NCBI RefSeq assembly: GCF_900601905.1
Contig: NZ_UWFA01000380.1
Coordinates: 186,001-250,000, forward strand
Direction of reading: 5' to 3'
DNA: 64,000 nt
Source: Pseudomonas viridiflava
Lineage (GTDB): Bacteria; Pseudomonadota; Gammaproteobacteria; Pseudomonadales; Pseudomonadaceae
The notes beneath the pieces are model-generated. The model did not search any database and had not been told where the DNA came from. It worked only from the letters and a program-made list of their open reading frames with translations. A program made the translations under genes and the position numbers. Below are positions 45,911-54,701 of the stretch, in pieces (positions within the stretch are counted from its first letter, which is position 1; every line of letters starts with the position of its first letter).

Positions 45911-46852
45911 TTATCGAGCCGTTGTTGTATTGGTGGTGTAAGGGCGTGCTTCAACGTAGGTGACGGCGTCACGACGGCGACCACCCCAGATGGCAGCGAG
46001 GCTGGCGAAGAAAGCACCGCACAGCAGGGAAACGAAGGTCCAGAGCGCTGTCATCGAGGCCACTTTGGCAGCCGTTTCAGCGGCATTTTTCGCAGCCAGC
46101 TTGGCATCTTCATAAGACTTCAGAGCCTGGGCATAAACCTGATCCACACGACGTTCAGCGTCGGCCTGGCTAAGGTTGGTGCGTTGAGCGATCAACTGCG
46201 CCAGGTAGCTACGATCTTCTGCGCTCAACTGACCACCGTTGTTGATGGTTTTGGCGAAAATGCGCACCACGACAGCGTGAGCAGCGTCATCGCTGACAGC
46301 GGCTGGCCGGTCGTCGCGGAACAGGCTGTCGATGAAGTAGCCATAGTCATCACTGCTGGCATTGCTGTTACTGGCGGCGCTGCCTGCTACTTGCGTGACC
46401 GCACCGGCTGCACCGGACGCCATATTTGCGCCCGCCTTGATACCACCCCCGACGATGCTGCTGACCGAACCGACAATCAACGTTGCGGCGACCAGCGTAG
46501 CAACGGCCCAGGACAGGAAACCGTGAGCGGTGTCGCGAAAGTACACTTCGTCACCATGCAGGTTGGCCCACTTCACCCGCAGCCGACCGGCGATGTAGCC
46601 ACCCAGGCCAGAGGCGACGATTTGGGTAAACGCCAGCCACACCACGGTGGAAATGCCGATGCCTTTCGCACTCATGCCGCTGTCTGCCCAAGGCGACATT
46701 GCGGAAAAGCCCAGGCCAACGCCCAGAAGCAGAAGGATCATGGCCAGGGCCGCCGAGCCTGCAGCGCCGGCGAAAATCGCACCCCAGGAGACCCCTGAGT
46801 TGTTAGTCGATTCCTGGACGGCAGTTGGATAAGTATCAGGGGATGAAATCAT
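45911..46852 (-). CDS. Polytopic membrane protein of the PhnA-like annotation group
   Basis: A 313-residue protein. Two N-terminal helices (VSWGAIFAGAAGSAALAMILLLLGVGLGFSAM; VVWLAFTQIVASGLGGYIAGRL), a third pair around residues 110-140 (FLSWAVATLVAATLIVGSVSSIVGGG), a soluble helical region with LSQADAERRVDQVYAQALKSYEDAKLAAKNAAETAAK, and a final helix. Often labelled PhnA-like without experimental basis. Followed by the 24-residue peptide gene. Function unknown; envelope stress is a guess. Confidence 0.75.
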   Translation of the reverse strand: MISSPDTYPTAVQESTNNSGVSWGAIFAGAAGSAALAMILLLLGVGLGFSAMSPWADSGMSAKGIGISTVVWLAFTQIVASGLGGYIAGRLRVKWANLHGDEVYFRDTAHGFLSWAVATLVAATLIVGSVSSIVGGGIKAGANMASGAAGAVTQVAGSAASNSNASSDDYGYFIDSLFRDDRPAAVSDDAAHAVVVRIFAKTINNGGQLSAEDRSYLAQLIAQRTNLSQADAERRVDQVYAQALKSYEDAKLAAKNAAETAAKVASMTALWTFVSLLCGAFFASLAAIWGGRRRDAVTYVEARPYTTNTTTAR

Positions 46853-47139
46853 TATTTTTTTACTCCGTGAATAAAATTGTTACATCTCACGGAAGGTAAT
46901 TGCAGCGGTTGTGCCACATGGCTATCTTTTAAAAATCTTTACGTTTCATATGCTTATAAAAAATATCTGAAATATTTTCATGCAATTTGCAAGGAAACGC
47001 CTGAAGTTACAGGCGTTATGCATGAAATCTGAGGGTCAAGGCACGCCAGGACGATGGCTCGCTAAAGCGCGGTGTCTGCGGCTGGTACAGTCCAGCTGAC
47101 GTAGCGGCGAACCAGCGCCTCTGGCTGATGAGTGTGCGA

Positions 47140-47295
47140 TTACTTCGATTGTGAACTGTCGGCAGGTTTGTCCATCTGGATGGACGATCTGGAGCCGTCG
47201 GTATTTTCTTTGGTGCTCTGTTTGTCCGGGCTGTCGAAGCAGCCCTGCAGCAGTACGATGCAGCAGAGCAGGCCGAGGTAACGTGGGAGGTTCAT
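47140..47295 (-). CDS. Small lipoprotein, 51 aa
   Basis: ATG at 47295 has GGAG about 8 nt upstream. The signal MNLPRYLGLLCCIVLLQGC has a lipobox with the lipidated cysteine at 19, then a short Ser/Lys/Asp-rich tail. The longer frame to 47409 is not protein-like. Function unknown. Confidence 0.7.
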   Translation of the reverse strand: MNLPRYLGLLCCIVLLQGCFDSPDKQSTKENTDGSRSSIQMDKPADSSQSK

Positions 47296-47457
47296 GTCAT
47301 TCTCCAGGCTGATTGAGAGGCAGGTGTAACCTTTTCTCCGACCCTTCATTGAGCCAATTGTTTGTTCCAGATGACGGATTTCCGCCGTGCGTTCATCAAG
47401 AGTTCGCATATAGTGTCTAAGCGCTTGTTATCCCTTTCTTCAAGAGGTTACTGACCC

Positions 47458-47940
47458 ATGTTCCTGCATCGCCCCCTGGAAGAAAAAGACATCCCCGTCG
47501 TGTGCTCACTGCCGCAGAATGTCGACGAGCTGTTCTATATGTTTCCCAGAGCCACCTGGCCCCTGACTCCGCCACAGCTCAAGGACGCCCTGCATAACCA
47601 TTCGGACTCGACCGTTATCGAGATGAATGGCGAGGTGGTGGGCTACGCGAATTTCTCCCGCAGCGATTTCCGAGGGCGTTGCTCTCTAGGCAATGTGATC
47701 ATTGCGCCCAAGGCCAGATCTCGTGGAGTAGGGCGCTACCTGATCGGCTGCATGAAGGACCTGGCCTTCGACAAGCACGAAGCCAGCGAGATGACTGCAT
47801 CGTGCTACAACCACAACGTACCAGGCCTGCTTTTCTACCCCAAGCTAGGCTTTCGCCCTTACGCGATCGACGAGCGTCGGGACAAACACGGCGGTCGCGT
47901 TGCGTTGATCCATCTGCGCCTGCCCCGCAGCGTCGAGTAG
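47458..47940 (+). CDS. GNAT-family N-acetyltransferase
   Basis: A 160-residue acetyltransferase. Motif A, NVIIAPKARSRGVGRYLIGCM, contains the R-x-x-G-x-G acetyl-CoA pyrophosphate loop; NHNVPGLLFYPKLGFRPYAI is the following motif B. Substrate unknown. Ends at a hairpin terminator. Confidence 0.88.
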   Translation: MFLHRPLEEKDIPVVCSLPQNVDELFYMFPRATWPLTPPQLKDALHNHSDSTVIEMNGEVVGYANFSRSDFRGRCSLGNVIIAPKARSRGVGRYLIGCMKDLAFDKHEASEMTASCYNHNVPGLLFYPKLGFRPYAIDERRDKHGGRVALIHLRLPRSVE

Positions 47941-47949
47941 TCGCGTGAC

Positions 47950-47980
47950 GACCGTCAGTCGGCTTTATTGGCTGACGGTC
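47950..47980 (+). terminator. Hairpin terminator after the GNAT gene
   Basis: GACCGTCAG paired with CTGACGGTC, followed by ACTCTTTC; weak T-run. Confidence 0.65.
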
Positions 47981-48113
47981 ACTCTTTCAGGTTTGAGATT
48001 CGCCCTGTTTTGATCCAGGTCAATTAAGCATCCTCTCATTAGATGTTAAGTGAATCGTTTATTCCGGCCGTTTATATAACACTTTGGCGCGGTGACCGTT
48101 TAAGAGGCAATAA

Positions 48114-48206
48114 ATGGATATTGCTTCACGGCAGTGCGTGGCGTATAACAAAACATGCCTCCAATTAAATGACGGCATTTATCTGGCTGGCAACGGAACT
48201 CAATGA
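48114..48206 (+). CDS. Possible 30-residue small ORF
   Basis: ATG preceded by AAGAGG at good spacing; the product (MDIASRQCVAYNKTCLQLND plus ten residues) has two cysteines. It lies just upstream of the DUF1652 gene. Supported only by its ribosome site. Confidence 0.3.
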   Translation: MDIASRQCVAYNKTCLQLNDGIYLAGNGTQ

Positions 48207-48282
48207 GTTGTACCAACAACTGGTGCAGTCCGCTGTAGTGGGGTAGTGGACGCGCAGACCCGCGCATAATAAGGAGAAGCAC

Positions 48283-48570
48283 ATGATTGCGTACCGACTG
48301 TCCACCCTTGAGCTAAGGAGTATTATCGAGGGCGCTTTCCTGCCTTTACGCTGTACCTGCAGCGTGTCGCCTGATTCGTCGATGACGGTGCAGATCAGTG
48401 ATCCGGATTCTGACCGCGTCGAGCTATTCGTGACGGGTATTTCGCTGGATCGATTAAACACCACGCGGGAAATTTCCGAGCTGGTGGCAGAGCTGCGCTA
48501 CGACCTGACCCACACCCGCCATGTGCAAGGCAGGCAGGGCGTACAGCGCAACTTGAGCAGCGTAGGCTGA
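48283..48570 (+). CDS. DUF1652 protein
   Basis: A 95-residue protein with AAGGAG 6 nt before the ATG. The pattern LSTLELRSIIEGAFLPLRCTCSVSPDSSMTVQI and LNTTREISELVAELRYDL is that of the Pseudomonas-restricted DUF1652 family. Function unknown. Confidence 0.88.
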   Translation: MIAYRLSTLELRSIIEGAFLPLRCTCSVSPDSSMTVQISDPDSDRVELFVTGISLDRLNTTREISELVAELRYDLTHTRHVQGRQGVQRNLSSVG

Positions 48571-48918
48571 GCGTCACGCTTTGAGCAGGATGATAGGAAA
48601 CTGGTAGACGCTACACGAAGGTAAATAGCCGCTGTGCTTGACTGCATCGCGGCTTTTGTTCGCGTGGAGTTTGCGTGGAAAAACTGTTTCAGAACGAGGA
48701 CCAGATCCAGTCAGGCAACTGTGGATGAAGGGTATCCATGTCGTGATGTTTGCGGGGTAATAGGTTCAGCTTTTAGTGGCGGCAGACGTATCATCGTACA
48801 ACTTGTGACATATAACGTTACGTTTAAGGCGGATCGTTCAGCTTATAAAGCCGCAGGGATACCTCTCGTGTGAACAACGGTCTTTTTATCGGCAACGTTA
48901 GCGATGTTATACGATGTC
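48571..48918. other. Intergenic region
   Basis: About 350 nt between convergent genes. A 79-codon plus-strand frame (48634) has no ribosome site or protein-like composition. Nothing else recognised. Confidence 0.4.
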
Positions 48919-49233
48919 TTAGTGCATCGACCGTTTACGTTCGTTTTCGAACAGTAACTTGAAAGCCTCTTCGCTCGCGTCGGAGGGCGTCGAATGATCA
49001 CGTATCGGACCGGCCTCGATCTGGCCTTCCAGGGCAACCCTGATCACGGTCGACTTGGGCAGATAATCCGGCACTTCACCGAGGATGGTCAGCTCGCGCA
49101 GCTGCTGCCCGTCCTGCTCAACCGTGGCCAGTCTGACCCGGCAGGTGGCTTGCATCGGGATCGGGCCGAACAGTGTGTCGCGGGAGTAATCAATCTCGGC
49201 AATCCCCGAGCGGTAGTCTTTTGCGGTATTCAT
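48919..49233 (-). CDS. Hypothetical protein, 104 aa
   Basis: ATG at 49233 has AGAGG about 9 nt upstream. Mixed alpha/beta soluble protein: DTLFGPIPMQATCRVRLATVEQD, LRELTILGEVPDYLPKSTVIRVALEGQ and a charged C-terminal helix ending ENERKRSMH. No signal or membrane segment. I do not recognise the family. Confidence 0.7.
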   Translation of the reverse strand: MNTAKDYRSGIAEIDYSRDTLFGPIPMQATCRVRLATVEQDGQQLRELTILGEVPDYLPKSTVIRVALEGQIEAGPIRDHSTPSDASEEAFKLLFENERKRSMH

Positions 49234-49451
49234 GATTTGCGACCTCTGCATCCCTTCATTTTTTCAATGCGTCTGCAGTCATTGATGATCGGCGTCGGTA
49301 ATAGTTCGACTGCCGGCGGCGAATGGTCGATACCGTTTATCGGGGCAAGCTGCGCATCGCCGGGGCGGCTGACTTTCGGCAATGCGGGGTGGTCTACTCC
49401 TTGGCCTGATCGAAGCCTGAACCATTCAGGTCTCAAACATGAGGATCCAGC

Positions 49452-49889
49452 ATGAAATCAGCCAGAAACATCCTTGCCCTGTCCACTGCTCTGATGATCG
49501 GCGGTGCTTGGGCCAGCGAGCCTGACAATCCATTGCTTGCCGAGCGCTGGCAGACTCGCCCGCTGGTAGTCATCGCCGCCAATGCCGAGGATCCGACGTT
49601 GACAAGTATCACGCAGGCCCTGCAGGAGCCTGCCAATCGCGAGGCGTTTATCGAGCGTGAGATGGTGCTTTACACCGTGATCGGCGGTATTGGCAGGCGC
49701 AACGATCAGCCGCTTCCCGAAGCCGCTACTGCAGCAATGCTCTCTGCACTGGGCGTTACGCCGTCTGGGCCTGGCAAGGTCATTCTGGTGGGCAAGGATG
49801 GCGGCAAGAAAATGGAACAGGCGGGCCAGGTGGTGCCGAGCGAATTGTTTGCCCTGATCGATAAAATGCCGATGCGTCAAATACCTTGA
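49452..49889 (+). CDS. Exported DUF4174-like protein
   Basis: A 145-residue protein with a signal peptide (MKSARNILALSTALMIGGAWA) and AGGATCC upstream. NPLLAERWQTRPLVVIAANAEDP and GKVILVGKDGGKKMEQAGQVVPSELFALID give the thioredoxin-like beta-alpha pattern of DUF4174, but without a CxxC motif. Periplasmic, function unknown. Confidence 0.8.
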   Translation: MKSARNILALSTALMIGGAWASEPDNPLLAERWQTRPLVVIAANAEDPTLTSITQALQEPANREAFIEREMVLYTVIGGIGRRNDQPLPEAATAAMLSALGVTPSGPGKVILVGKDGGKKMEQAGQVVPSELFALIDKMPMRQIP

Positions 49890-50176
49890 GTGCATTGAGC
49901 CGCGCAGCGTCGGTGCATTGACTCGGTAACCAGCCAACGTGTTGGCGAAGCCTTATGTTGTTTGAGTGCTGCCGAATAAATTTACTTGAAGTGGCCATGG
50001 GTCAAGTTGCTGGCGCTGGGCTTAAGCGCTTTCGCAAGTGCGCGATTAATATATAAATTCATTTAAAAAAACATTTTTCAAAAGGGAATCGCTGGATTTT
50101 CGGCGTCAATTTTTATTCTTTTTATATATCAACAGTTTAAACAGATAGTCTGCAAATTCGACCGATTTTCAATAAA

Positions 50177-50205
50177 TTGACACTTCCAGCATTATTTGAA
50201 ATTAT
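50177..50205 (+). promoter_or_regulatory. Strong sigma70-type promoter
   Basis: TTGACA (50177-50182), 17-nt spacer, AATTAT (50200-50205), in an AT-rich stretch. Start expected near 50212. Confidence 0.7.
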
Positions 50206-50211
50206 CCCCAC

Positions 50212-50355
50212 GACTTTCCTGTCGCTGCGTTTGACTCAACCGAGTGCCTTGCTGGCTGATAGTGCCGTTTCAGAGCTGTCCGATAGCGCCTGTCTGGTTT
50301 TCCGGCGGTAGCTTGGTTGTCGGGTTTAGCCGCGCTTGCGGTGCCCCGTTTTTTT
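50212..50355 (+). ncRNA. Candidate small RNA, about 145 nt
   Basis: Non-coding stretch between the promoter at 50177 and a rho-independent terminator at 50321-50355 (CGGG..CCGC-GCTT-GCGG..CCCG then TTTTTTT). No open frame with a ribosome site lies inside. The T-run and GC hairpin are typical of Hfq-associated sRNAs. It may be a member of the RgsA/P16 family described in Pseudomonas, a resemblance from memory only. Alternatively it is a leader of the gene at 50545 with an attenuator. Confidence 0.65.
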
Positions 50356-50544
50356 CCAATCCACCACCCGATCTGCCCTTCTTTTTCGAGTTGCCAACTT
50401 CAAGGCAGGTATGCGCCTGCCCGCGCATTAATTGAAGTATGCGTTCAAGTCAGTGCGTGGACTTGTATCTGGATTCGTACCTGAAGTGACCTGCCGTTAC
50501 ATAGCGCTACACCGCCTGGAATATTCAAGAAAGGAGATCTGACT

Positions 50545-51972
50545 ATGTTTGGAGATAATCTGGAAACCCTTTGTGGGTGCGTTGTTGCCGGGGCAGGGCC
50601 CTCAGGCATGGGCTTGCTGTTCAACGCCTTGAAGAGCGGCACGTTGCCTGATCTCGCTCGGGACGGCCTGATCATCGTCGATGCCAGCCCGACGCCGGGT
50701 GTCGGCTGCCTGGGGGATTACCGGATTACGGCCAATTCGGTGGGTGACGTGTTTCTCGATTGTCTGCGCGACCCGGCACTGCGCGATGTGTTCGAGCCTC
50801 TTGAACAGTCGCCCGCGTATTGGCGTATCCGCCGTCAGGCGCAGAGTGCGCCACAGCTGTCGGACGTGGGCGAGTTAATGGCGGAGGCTTCGAAACTGGT
50901 GCTGGATTTCATTGTTCAGTACTACAACGTCAAGCTCTGGCATAGCACCAGGGTGACCGAGGTGGTAAAGGACGGGGATGACTATTGCGTCTGGGTGGAG
51001 CACGAAGGGCGTACCCGGCGTATTCGCAGTCGAGTGGTGGTGCTCAATCTGGGGGGGCAGCAGGATCCCCGAGATTTGCATGCAAGCCTGGCCGAGCACG
51101 GCTTGATGGTGCCTGCCTCCGCCACGATCAGGTCCGCTGACGAACTGCTGCGCATGAACGCGGTACAACTGCGTGAAACCTTTGCCTCGACGCTGGCTTC
51201 ATCCGGGCGGATCACTGTGGTGGGCGGCTCGCACAGCGCCTTTTCGATGCTCGAAAACCTGGCCGATGCTCTGGAGTTCGCCGGGCTGCAGGAAGTCACC
51301 CTGGTGCATCGCTCGGCGATCCGGTTGTTCTACGAAAGTGTCGAGCTGGCCCGTGCCGCAGGTTATGTGTTCGACCCGGTCAAGGATGTGTGTCCTGTTT
51401 CCGGTCGGGTCAACCGCTCTGGCGGGCTGCGTTATCGGGCGCTGGAGGTCGGGTGGGAAGTGTTGCGTCGTGGCTGGATCGGCAAGACCGGAGTTCGGGC
51501 GCGTACCTTGCGCATACAGGGTGGTTCGCCGCAGGATTACGACCAGGCGGCGCAGGCATTGATCGAATCGAGCGTGGTGGTGCAATGCACCGGCTATCAG
51601 CCGCGTTTACCGACGCTCAGCCATGGCGATGGCAGTCCGATTGTGCTTCGTGCCACCAAAGGCGGCCTGGATTCCGATCCCAGCGGTTGCCCGCTGGATG
51701 AGGCGGGCAATCGCTTGCACGGCCTGCACCTGTTCGGGCTCGGCGCAGGACTCGCCGCCGACTCAAGCCTGGGCAGCGAGCCGTCTTTTGACGGGCGTAT
51801 TTACGGGATCTGGCAGTTTCACAACGATGCCAGCCGCACCGTGATCGACGCGGCGGTACTGCGCCTGCAACAACCCGTTGCAGACGTCGCCATGCCCGCC
51901 CGCAGCCTGGTGCAAAGGCTTGAGCAGGGCATTCCGTTCATCTTTCCGGGCTTGGCGGGGGTCGAAAGCTGA
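50545..51972 (+). CDS. Orphan FAD/NAD(P)-binding oxidoreductase, monooxygenase-like
   Basis: A 475-residue flavoprotein with AGGAG 8 nt upstream. FAD Rossmann motif VVAGAGPSGMG (14-23), a second nucleotide motif ITVVGGSHSAFSMLENL near 220, and a late VVVQCTGYQP plus LFGLGAGL segment, the layout of N-hydroxylase/FMO-type monooxygenases (SidA/IucD branch resemblance). No siderophore or natural-product genes adjoin, so the substrate is open. A terminated sRNA-like transcript lies upstream. Confidence 0.78.
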   Translation: MFGDNLETLCGCVVAGAGPSGMGLLFNALKSGTLPDLARDGLIIVDASPTPGVGCLGDYRITANSVGDVFLDCLRDPALRDVFEPLEQSPAYWRIRRQAQSAPQLSDVGELMAEASKLVLDFIVQYYNVKLWHSTRVTEVVKDGDDYCVWVEHEGRTRRIRSRVVVLNLGGQQDPRDLHASLAEHGLMVPASATIRSADELLRMNAVQLRETFASTLASSGRITVVGGSHSAFSMLENLADALEFAGLQEVTLVHRSAIRLFYESVELARAAGYVFDPVKDVCPVSGRVNRSGGLRYRALEVGWEVLRRGWIGKTGVRARTLRIQGGSPQDYDQAAQALIESSVVVQCTGYQPRLPTLSHGDGSPIVLRATKGGLDSDPSGCPLDEAGNRLHGLHLFGLGAGLAADSSLGSEPSFDGRIYGIWQFHNDASRTVIDAAVLRLQQPVADVAMPARSLVQRLEQGIPFIFPGLAGVES

Positions 51973-52075
51973 CCGCCACTCTTGCAACCCGCCACCCGCG
52001 TGCGAATCACTGAACCTGTGCCAGCGTCTATCCTCATAGATCTATGAACCATCGCAGCCAGAAGAGAGGTGTCCC

Positions 52076-52321
52076 ATGCCGGTCAAGCACGATTTATTCA
52101 AGGATCTGGGTCTGACAAAAGAGCAAGTGAGCGAGCGCAGCAGTGCCGACAAGAAGCTCAACCAGTTGCTCAATGACTACAGTCAGATCGATGCGCAGGT
52201 GTTGGAGGCGGAATCCGGGGCGGCGGGCAATGTCAGCGATGATGAGCTGAAGAAACTCAAGGAAAAACGATTACTGATCAAGGACAAGATCGTTCAGCGG
52301 CTCACTGCGGAACGTCAATAG
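52076..52321 (+). CDS. DUF465 / YdcH-family small protein
   Basis: An 81-residue, highly charged helical protein: HDLFKDLGLTKEQVSERSSADKKLNQLLNDY and DDELKKLKEKRLLIKDKI are the two helices of DUF465. AGAGG precedes the ATG. Function unknown. Ends at a strong terminator. Confidence 0.85.
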   Translation: MPVKHDLFKDLGLTKEQVSERSSADKKLNQLLNDYSQIDAQVLEAESGAAGNVSDDELKKLKEKRLLIKDKIVQRLTAERQ

Positions 52322-52341
52322 ACTATCGAACAAGCCTATTC

Positions 52342-52369
52342 ACAATCGGGCCCCTTGGGGCCCGATTGT
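52342..52369. terminator. Strong bidirectional terminator
   Basis: Perfect 13-bp arms ACAATCGGGCCCC / GGGGCCCGATTGT with a 2-nt loop between convergent genes. Confidence 0.88.
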
Positions 52370-52382
52370 CTTATGGCGCTCC

Positions 52383-53231
52383 TCAGCCCAGGCCCGGCGA
52401 CAGGTCTGGATTCAACGCCGGGTTGGCTCTGGACGACTGCTCACCGGCTTTGTTGTCGTCGGCTATCTCCTTGCCCATCCGGGTGACTTTTTCATAGCCC
52501 TCGGTGGCGAGGTTTTTTGCCTTCGCGGTCAATTCATCGCTGGCGTGTCCCATCAGCCGCTTCTCTGGTGCGCTGACAGGTAAAGCCGCACCCAGCGCGG
52601 CGCCCAGGGCAACCCCGATAGCGGCAAGCGCCAGTGGCTGTTCTCGCAGCATGTGTTCAAACCCGGACGTCGCCTTGCGGGCCTGATGATGCAGGGAGTC
52701 ATTGAGGTCGTGGCTGCCCCGGTTCAATTGCTGCCCGGTGGCCGAGACTTTCTCGGTAACCTTGTCAGTCAGCTCGCCCGCTTTGTCACCCATGTGGCCG
52801 GCTTTGTCTTTCATGCGCCGGGCGGTTTCTTCGAGCCGACTTTTGGCACCGCTGAAGTTGTCCGTGACACTGTGCGCCATGTCACTGACCCGTTCCCCCA
52901 GATGGCTGACACCGGAGGTGCCCGAGGCGGTCGAAGGGCCGCGATTCTGGCCCATCATCAGCCACAGCAGCCCCACGGAGGTGAGTACTGTCGGTACAGG
53001 ATTGCTTTTGATGGTCGTGCCCAGGTTGCCGAGAAATTCCCCAGCGTTGCCCCGTGTGTAGTTCAGCGCTTGATCCAGTAACTGGCCTGGCGAGAATTTG
53101 CTCTCCAGGGCGTCGACAATGTTGCCAATGCTGGAGCGTTGCGCATCGATTTCGCGCTCCAGAGTCTCCGGACTTTTTTGCGAATCGCTGGCAAAGCTTT
53201 CTTCGCTTTCGAATGTGCTGTCAATGCTCAT
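52383..53231 (-). CDS. DUF3618 envelope protein
   Basis: A 282-residue protein. The N-terminal SPETLEREIDAQRSSIGNIVDALESKFSPGQLLDQAL is the DUF3618 signature. A helix (VPTVLTSVGLLWLMM) is followed by amphipathic KDKAGHMGDKAGELTDKVTEKV repeats like LEA-type stress proteins, then another short hydrophobic segment (LALAAIGVALGAALGAALP). Third gene of a three-gene operon with 4-nt overlaps. Role in envelope or osmotic stress is inference. Confidence 0.83.
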   Translation of the reverse strand: MSIDSTFESEESFASDSQKSPETLEREIDAQRSSIGNIVDALESKFSPGQLLDQALNYTRGNAGEFLGNLGTTIKSNPVPTVLTSVGLLWLMMGQNRGPSTASGTSGVSHLGERVSDMAHSVTDNFSGAKSRLEETARRMKDKAGHMGDKAGELTDKVTEKVSATGQQLNRGSHDLNDSLHHQARKATSGFEHMLREQPLALAAIGVALGAALGAALPVSAPEKRLMGHASDELTAKAKNLATEGYEKVTRMGKEIADDNKAGEQSSRANPALNPDLSPGLG

Positions 53232-53635
53232 GAGACTTTCCTCTGAATGGCATCCTTGTCTTTTTGCAGGGAGTTGACCGTGCGTTCAGGGGTCAGGCTG
53301 GAAACCTCGAACCGCTTCTTGCCTGACTGAACCATGATGAACCCGACGACCATCGCAACCGCGCCGACGATCAGCGCGGCCAGCCACGGCTGCATGGTCA
53401 TGGCCAGCGCATAGACTGCCGCCAGCAGCACGAAGATCAGCCCGGCAAGCATCACGATGGCCCCCATGCCAACGGCCATGGCACCGGCTTTGGCGGTTTC
53501 CAGGGTCGTCTTGACCTCGGCTTTGGCCAGGGCCAGCTCTTTGGTCAGCAGGGCGGGGACCTCATGCGCCAGCTGACGAATCAGGCCTACCGCAGAGGTT
53601 TCGTTCTCAGGCGTCGTGTTAGGGGACATTGTCAT
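53228..53635 (-). CDS. Holin-like superfamily / Act_holin-type membrane protein
   Basis: A 135-residue protein: LIRQLAHEVPALLTKELALAKAEVKTTLETAK amphipathic helix, then two membrane helices (GAMAVGMGAIVMLAGLIFVLLAAVYAL; LAALIVGAVAMVVGFIMV). This is the phage_holin_3_6 / DUF1469 pattern of non-phage envelope proteins. Overlaps both neighbours by 4 nt. Confidence 0.85.
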   Translation of the reverse strand: MTMSPNTTPENETSAVGLIRQLAHEVPALLTKELALAKAEVKTTLETAKAGAMAVGMGAIVMLAGLIFVLLAAVYALAMTMQPWLAALIVGAVAMVVGFIMVQSGKKRFEVSSLTPERTVNSLQKDKDAIQRKVS

Positions 53636-54408
53636 GACACATCTCCTTTCGAATGGCGGTCTTCGGGTCTGCCAGTGATGTTATCGGTGGTCTGGCCCAC
53701 GCTGCCGGGCTGGCGATCGTCGCTATGGCTGTCGGGGTACGTGGCATCAGCCCCGAGCGGATCATGCTGCATGGCTGAAGCGCCGCTGCCTTGCGCAAGC
53801 GGTGCATCGGGGATACCGGGCTGACCGCCGTGGCGAATATCATTGGTGTGGGGCGGGGAAGCCGGTACGTCTTGCGCCGCGCCGGGTTGGGTGGCGTAGT
53901 TGTCGGCTGGCGTGGGGGGCGTGCTGCTCGTGCCAGAATCTGTTTCGCCAGTTGCTTGCGAGGCCTGTGAGGTGCTGGAGGCTCGCAGAAAACGTGACAG
54001 TCCAAACCCCAGCGCGACGCTACCGGTCAAAAACAGCGCAGGGTTGTCCCGGGCCAGTCTGCTCGCTTGCTGGATCAGCTCATCGACGCTTTTGCCACGC
54101 AGATTGCCCGCCAGCGTGGTCATGTTTTGCGCAATGTCAGTGACGTAATGGGAAAGGCCGAAGGTGTCGTCTTCCTGCAATTGCTCGGCCGCAGATTGCG
54201 CACTTTGTGCCAGGGTTTCGATCTGCTGGGCAGCGGTGTCCCGGTACTGCTCGAATTGCGCGGTGCCATGTTCCCTGGCGCTGGCCAGTGCCGCCTGGGC
54301 GTCAGCCTGCAGGGTGCCGAGATGATCTTCCGGCGCTGCGGGCTTCCCGTTTTGTGCATTGCTGCCAGGACTTTGGGGCGTTGTGTTCGGCGTTGTGTTC
54401 ATTGTCAT
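53632..54408 (-). CDS. Membrane-associated protein of the DUF3618 operon
   Basis: A 258-residue protein, first in the operon. Disordered N-terminus, helical middle (LASAREHGTAQFEQYRDTAAQQIETLAQSAQSAAEQL), one membrane segment (NPALFLTGSVALGFGLSRFL) and a disordered Pro/Thr/Asp-rich C-terminal third. Family not recognised. Context suggests an envelope-stress role with the next two genes. Confidence 0.78.
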   Translation of the reverse strand: MTMNTTPNTTPQSPGSNAQNGKPAAPEDHLGTLQADAQAALASAREHGTAQFEQYRDTAAQQIETLAQSAQSAAEQLQEDDTFGLSHYVTDIAQNMTTLAGNLRGKSVDELIQQASRLARDNPALFLTGSVALGFGLSRFLRASSTSQASQATGETDSGTSSTPPTPADNYATQPGAAQDVPASPPHTNDIRHGGQPGIPDAPLAQGSGASAMQHDPLGADATYPDSHSDDRQPGSVGQTTDNITGRPEDRHSKGDVS

Positions 54409-54616
54409 TCACCATGATTGCCATTCATAAATGAAGAGCGTGCTTGGCTCACAACTGACTACGGGCCTTGCATCGGTCCATGTGCTCACATGGAGATGGA
54501 GTCAGGCTTTCAACGCGGAGTTCTGGGCGGCAGACAAATGGTCAATCGGCGCATACCGGTCTGGTTTCAGGGGTAATAGCTCGGTGCAGGAGGGCAGGCG
54601 TGGCAAACGACGGGCA

Positions 54617-54644
54617 TAAAAAACGGCGTCATGGATGACGCCGT
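54617..54644 (-). terminator. Rho-independent terminator of the RsmE-like gene
   Basis: ACGGCGTCAT-N2-ATGACGCCGT with a run of six A on the plus strand (U-run on the transcript), 58 nt after the gene. Confidence 0.92.
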
Positions 54645-54701
54645 ACGCGCGGGTTGCCGGATTCCATGGCAGCCTGGCTTGAATAAGGGGTGGAGGCTAT
54701 T

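Noticed and set aside
48634..48873. 79-codon plus-strand frame
   Set aside because: No ribosome site, composition like non-coding DNA.
53228..53635. Holin-like gene as sign of a prophage
   Set aside because: No other phage genes nearby; the gene sits in a chromosomal envelope operon and the family is common outside phages.
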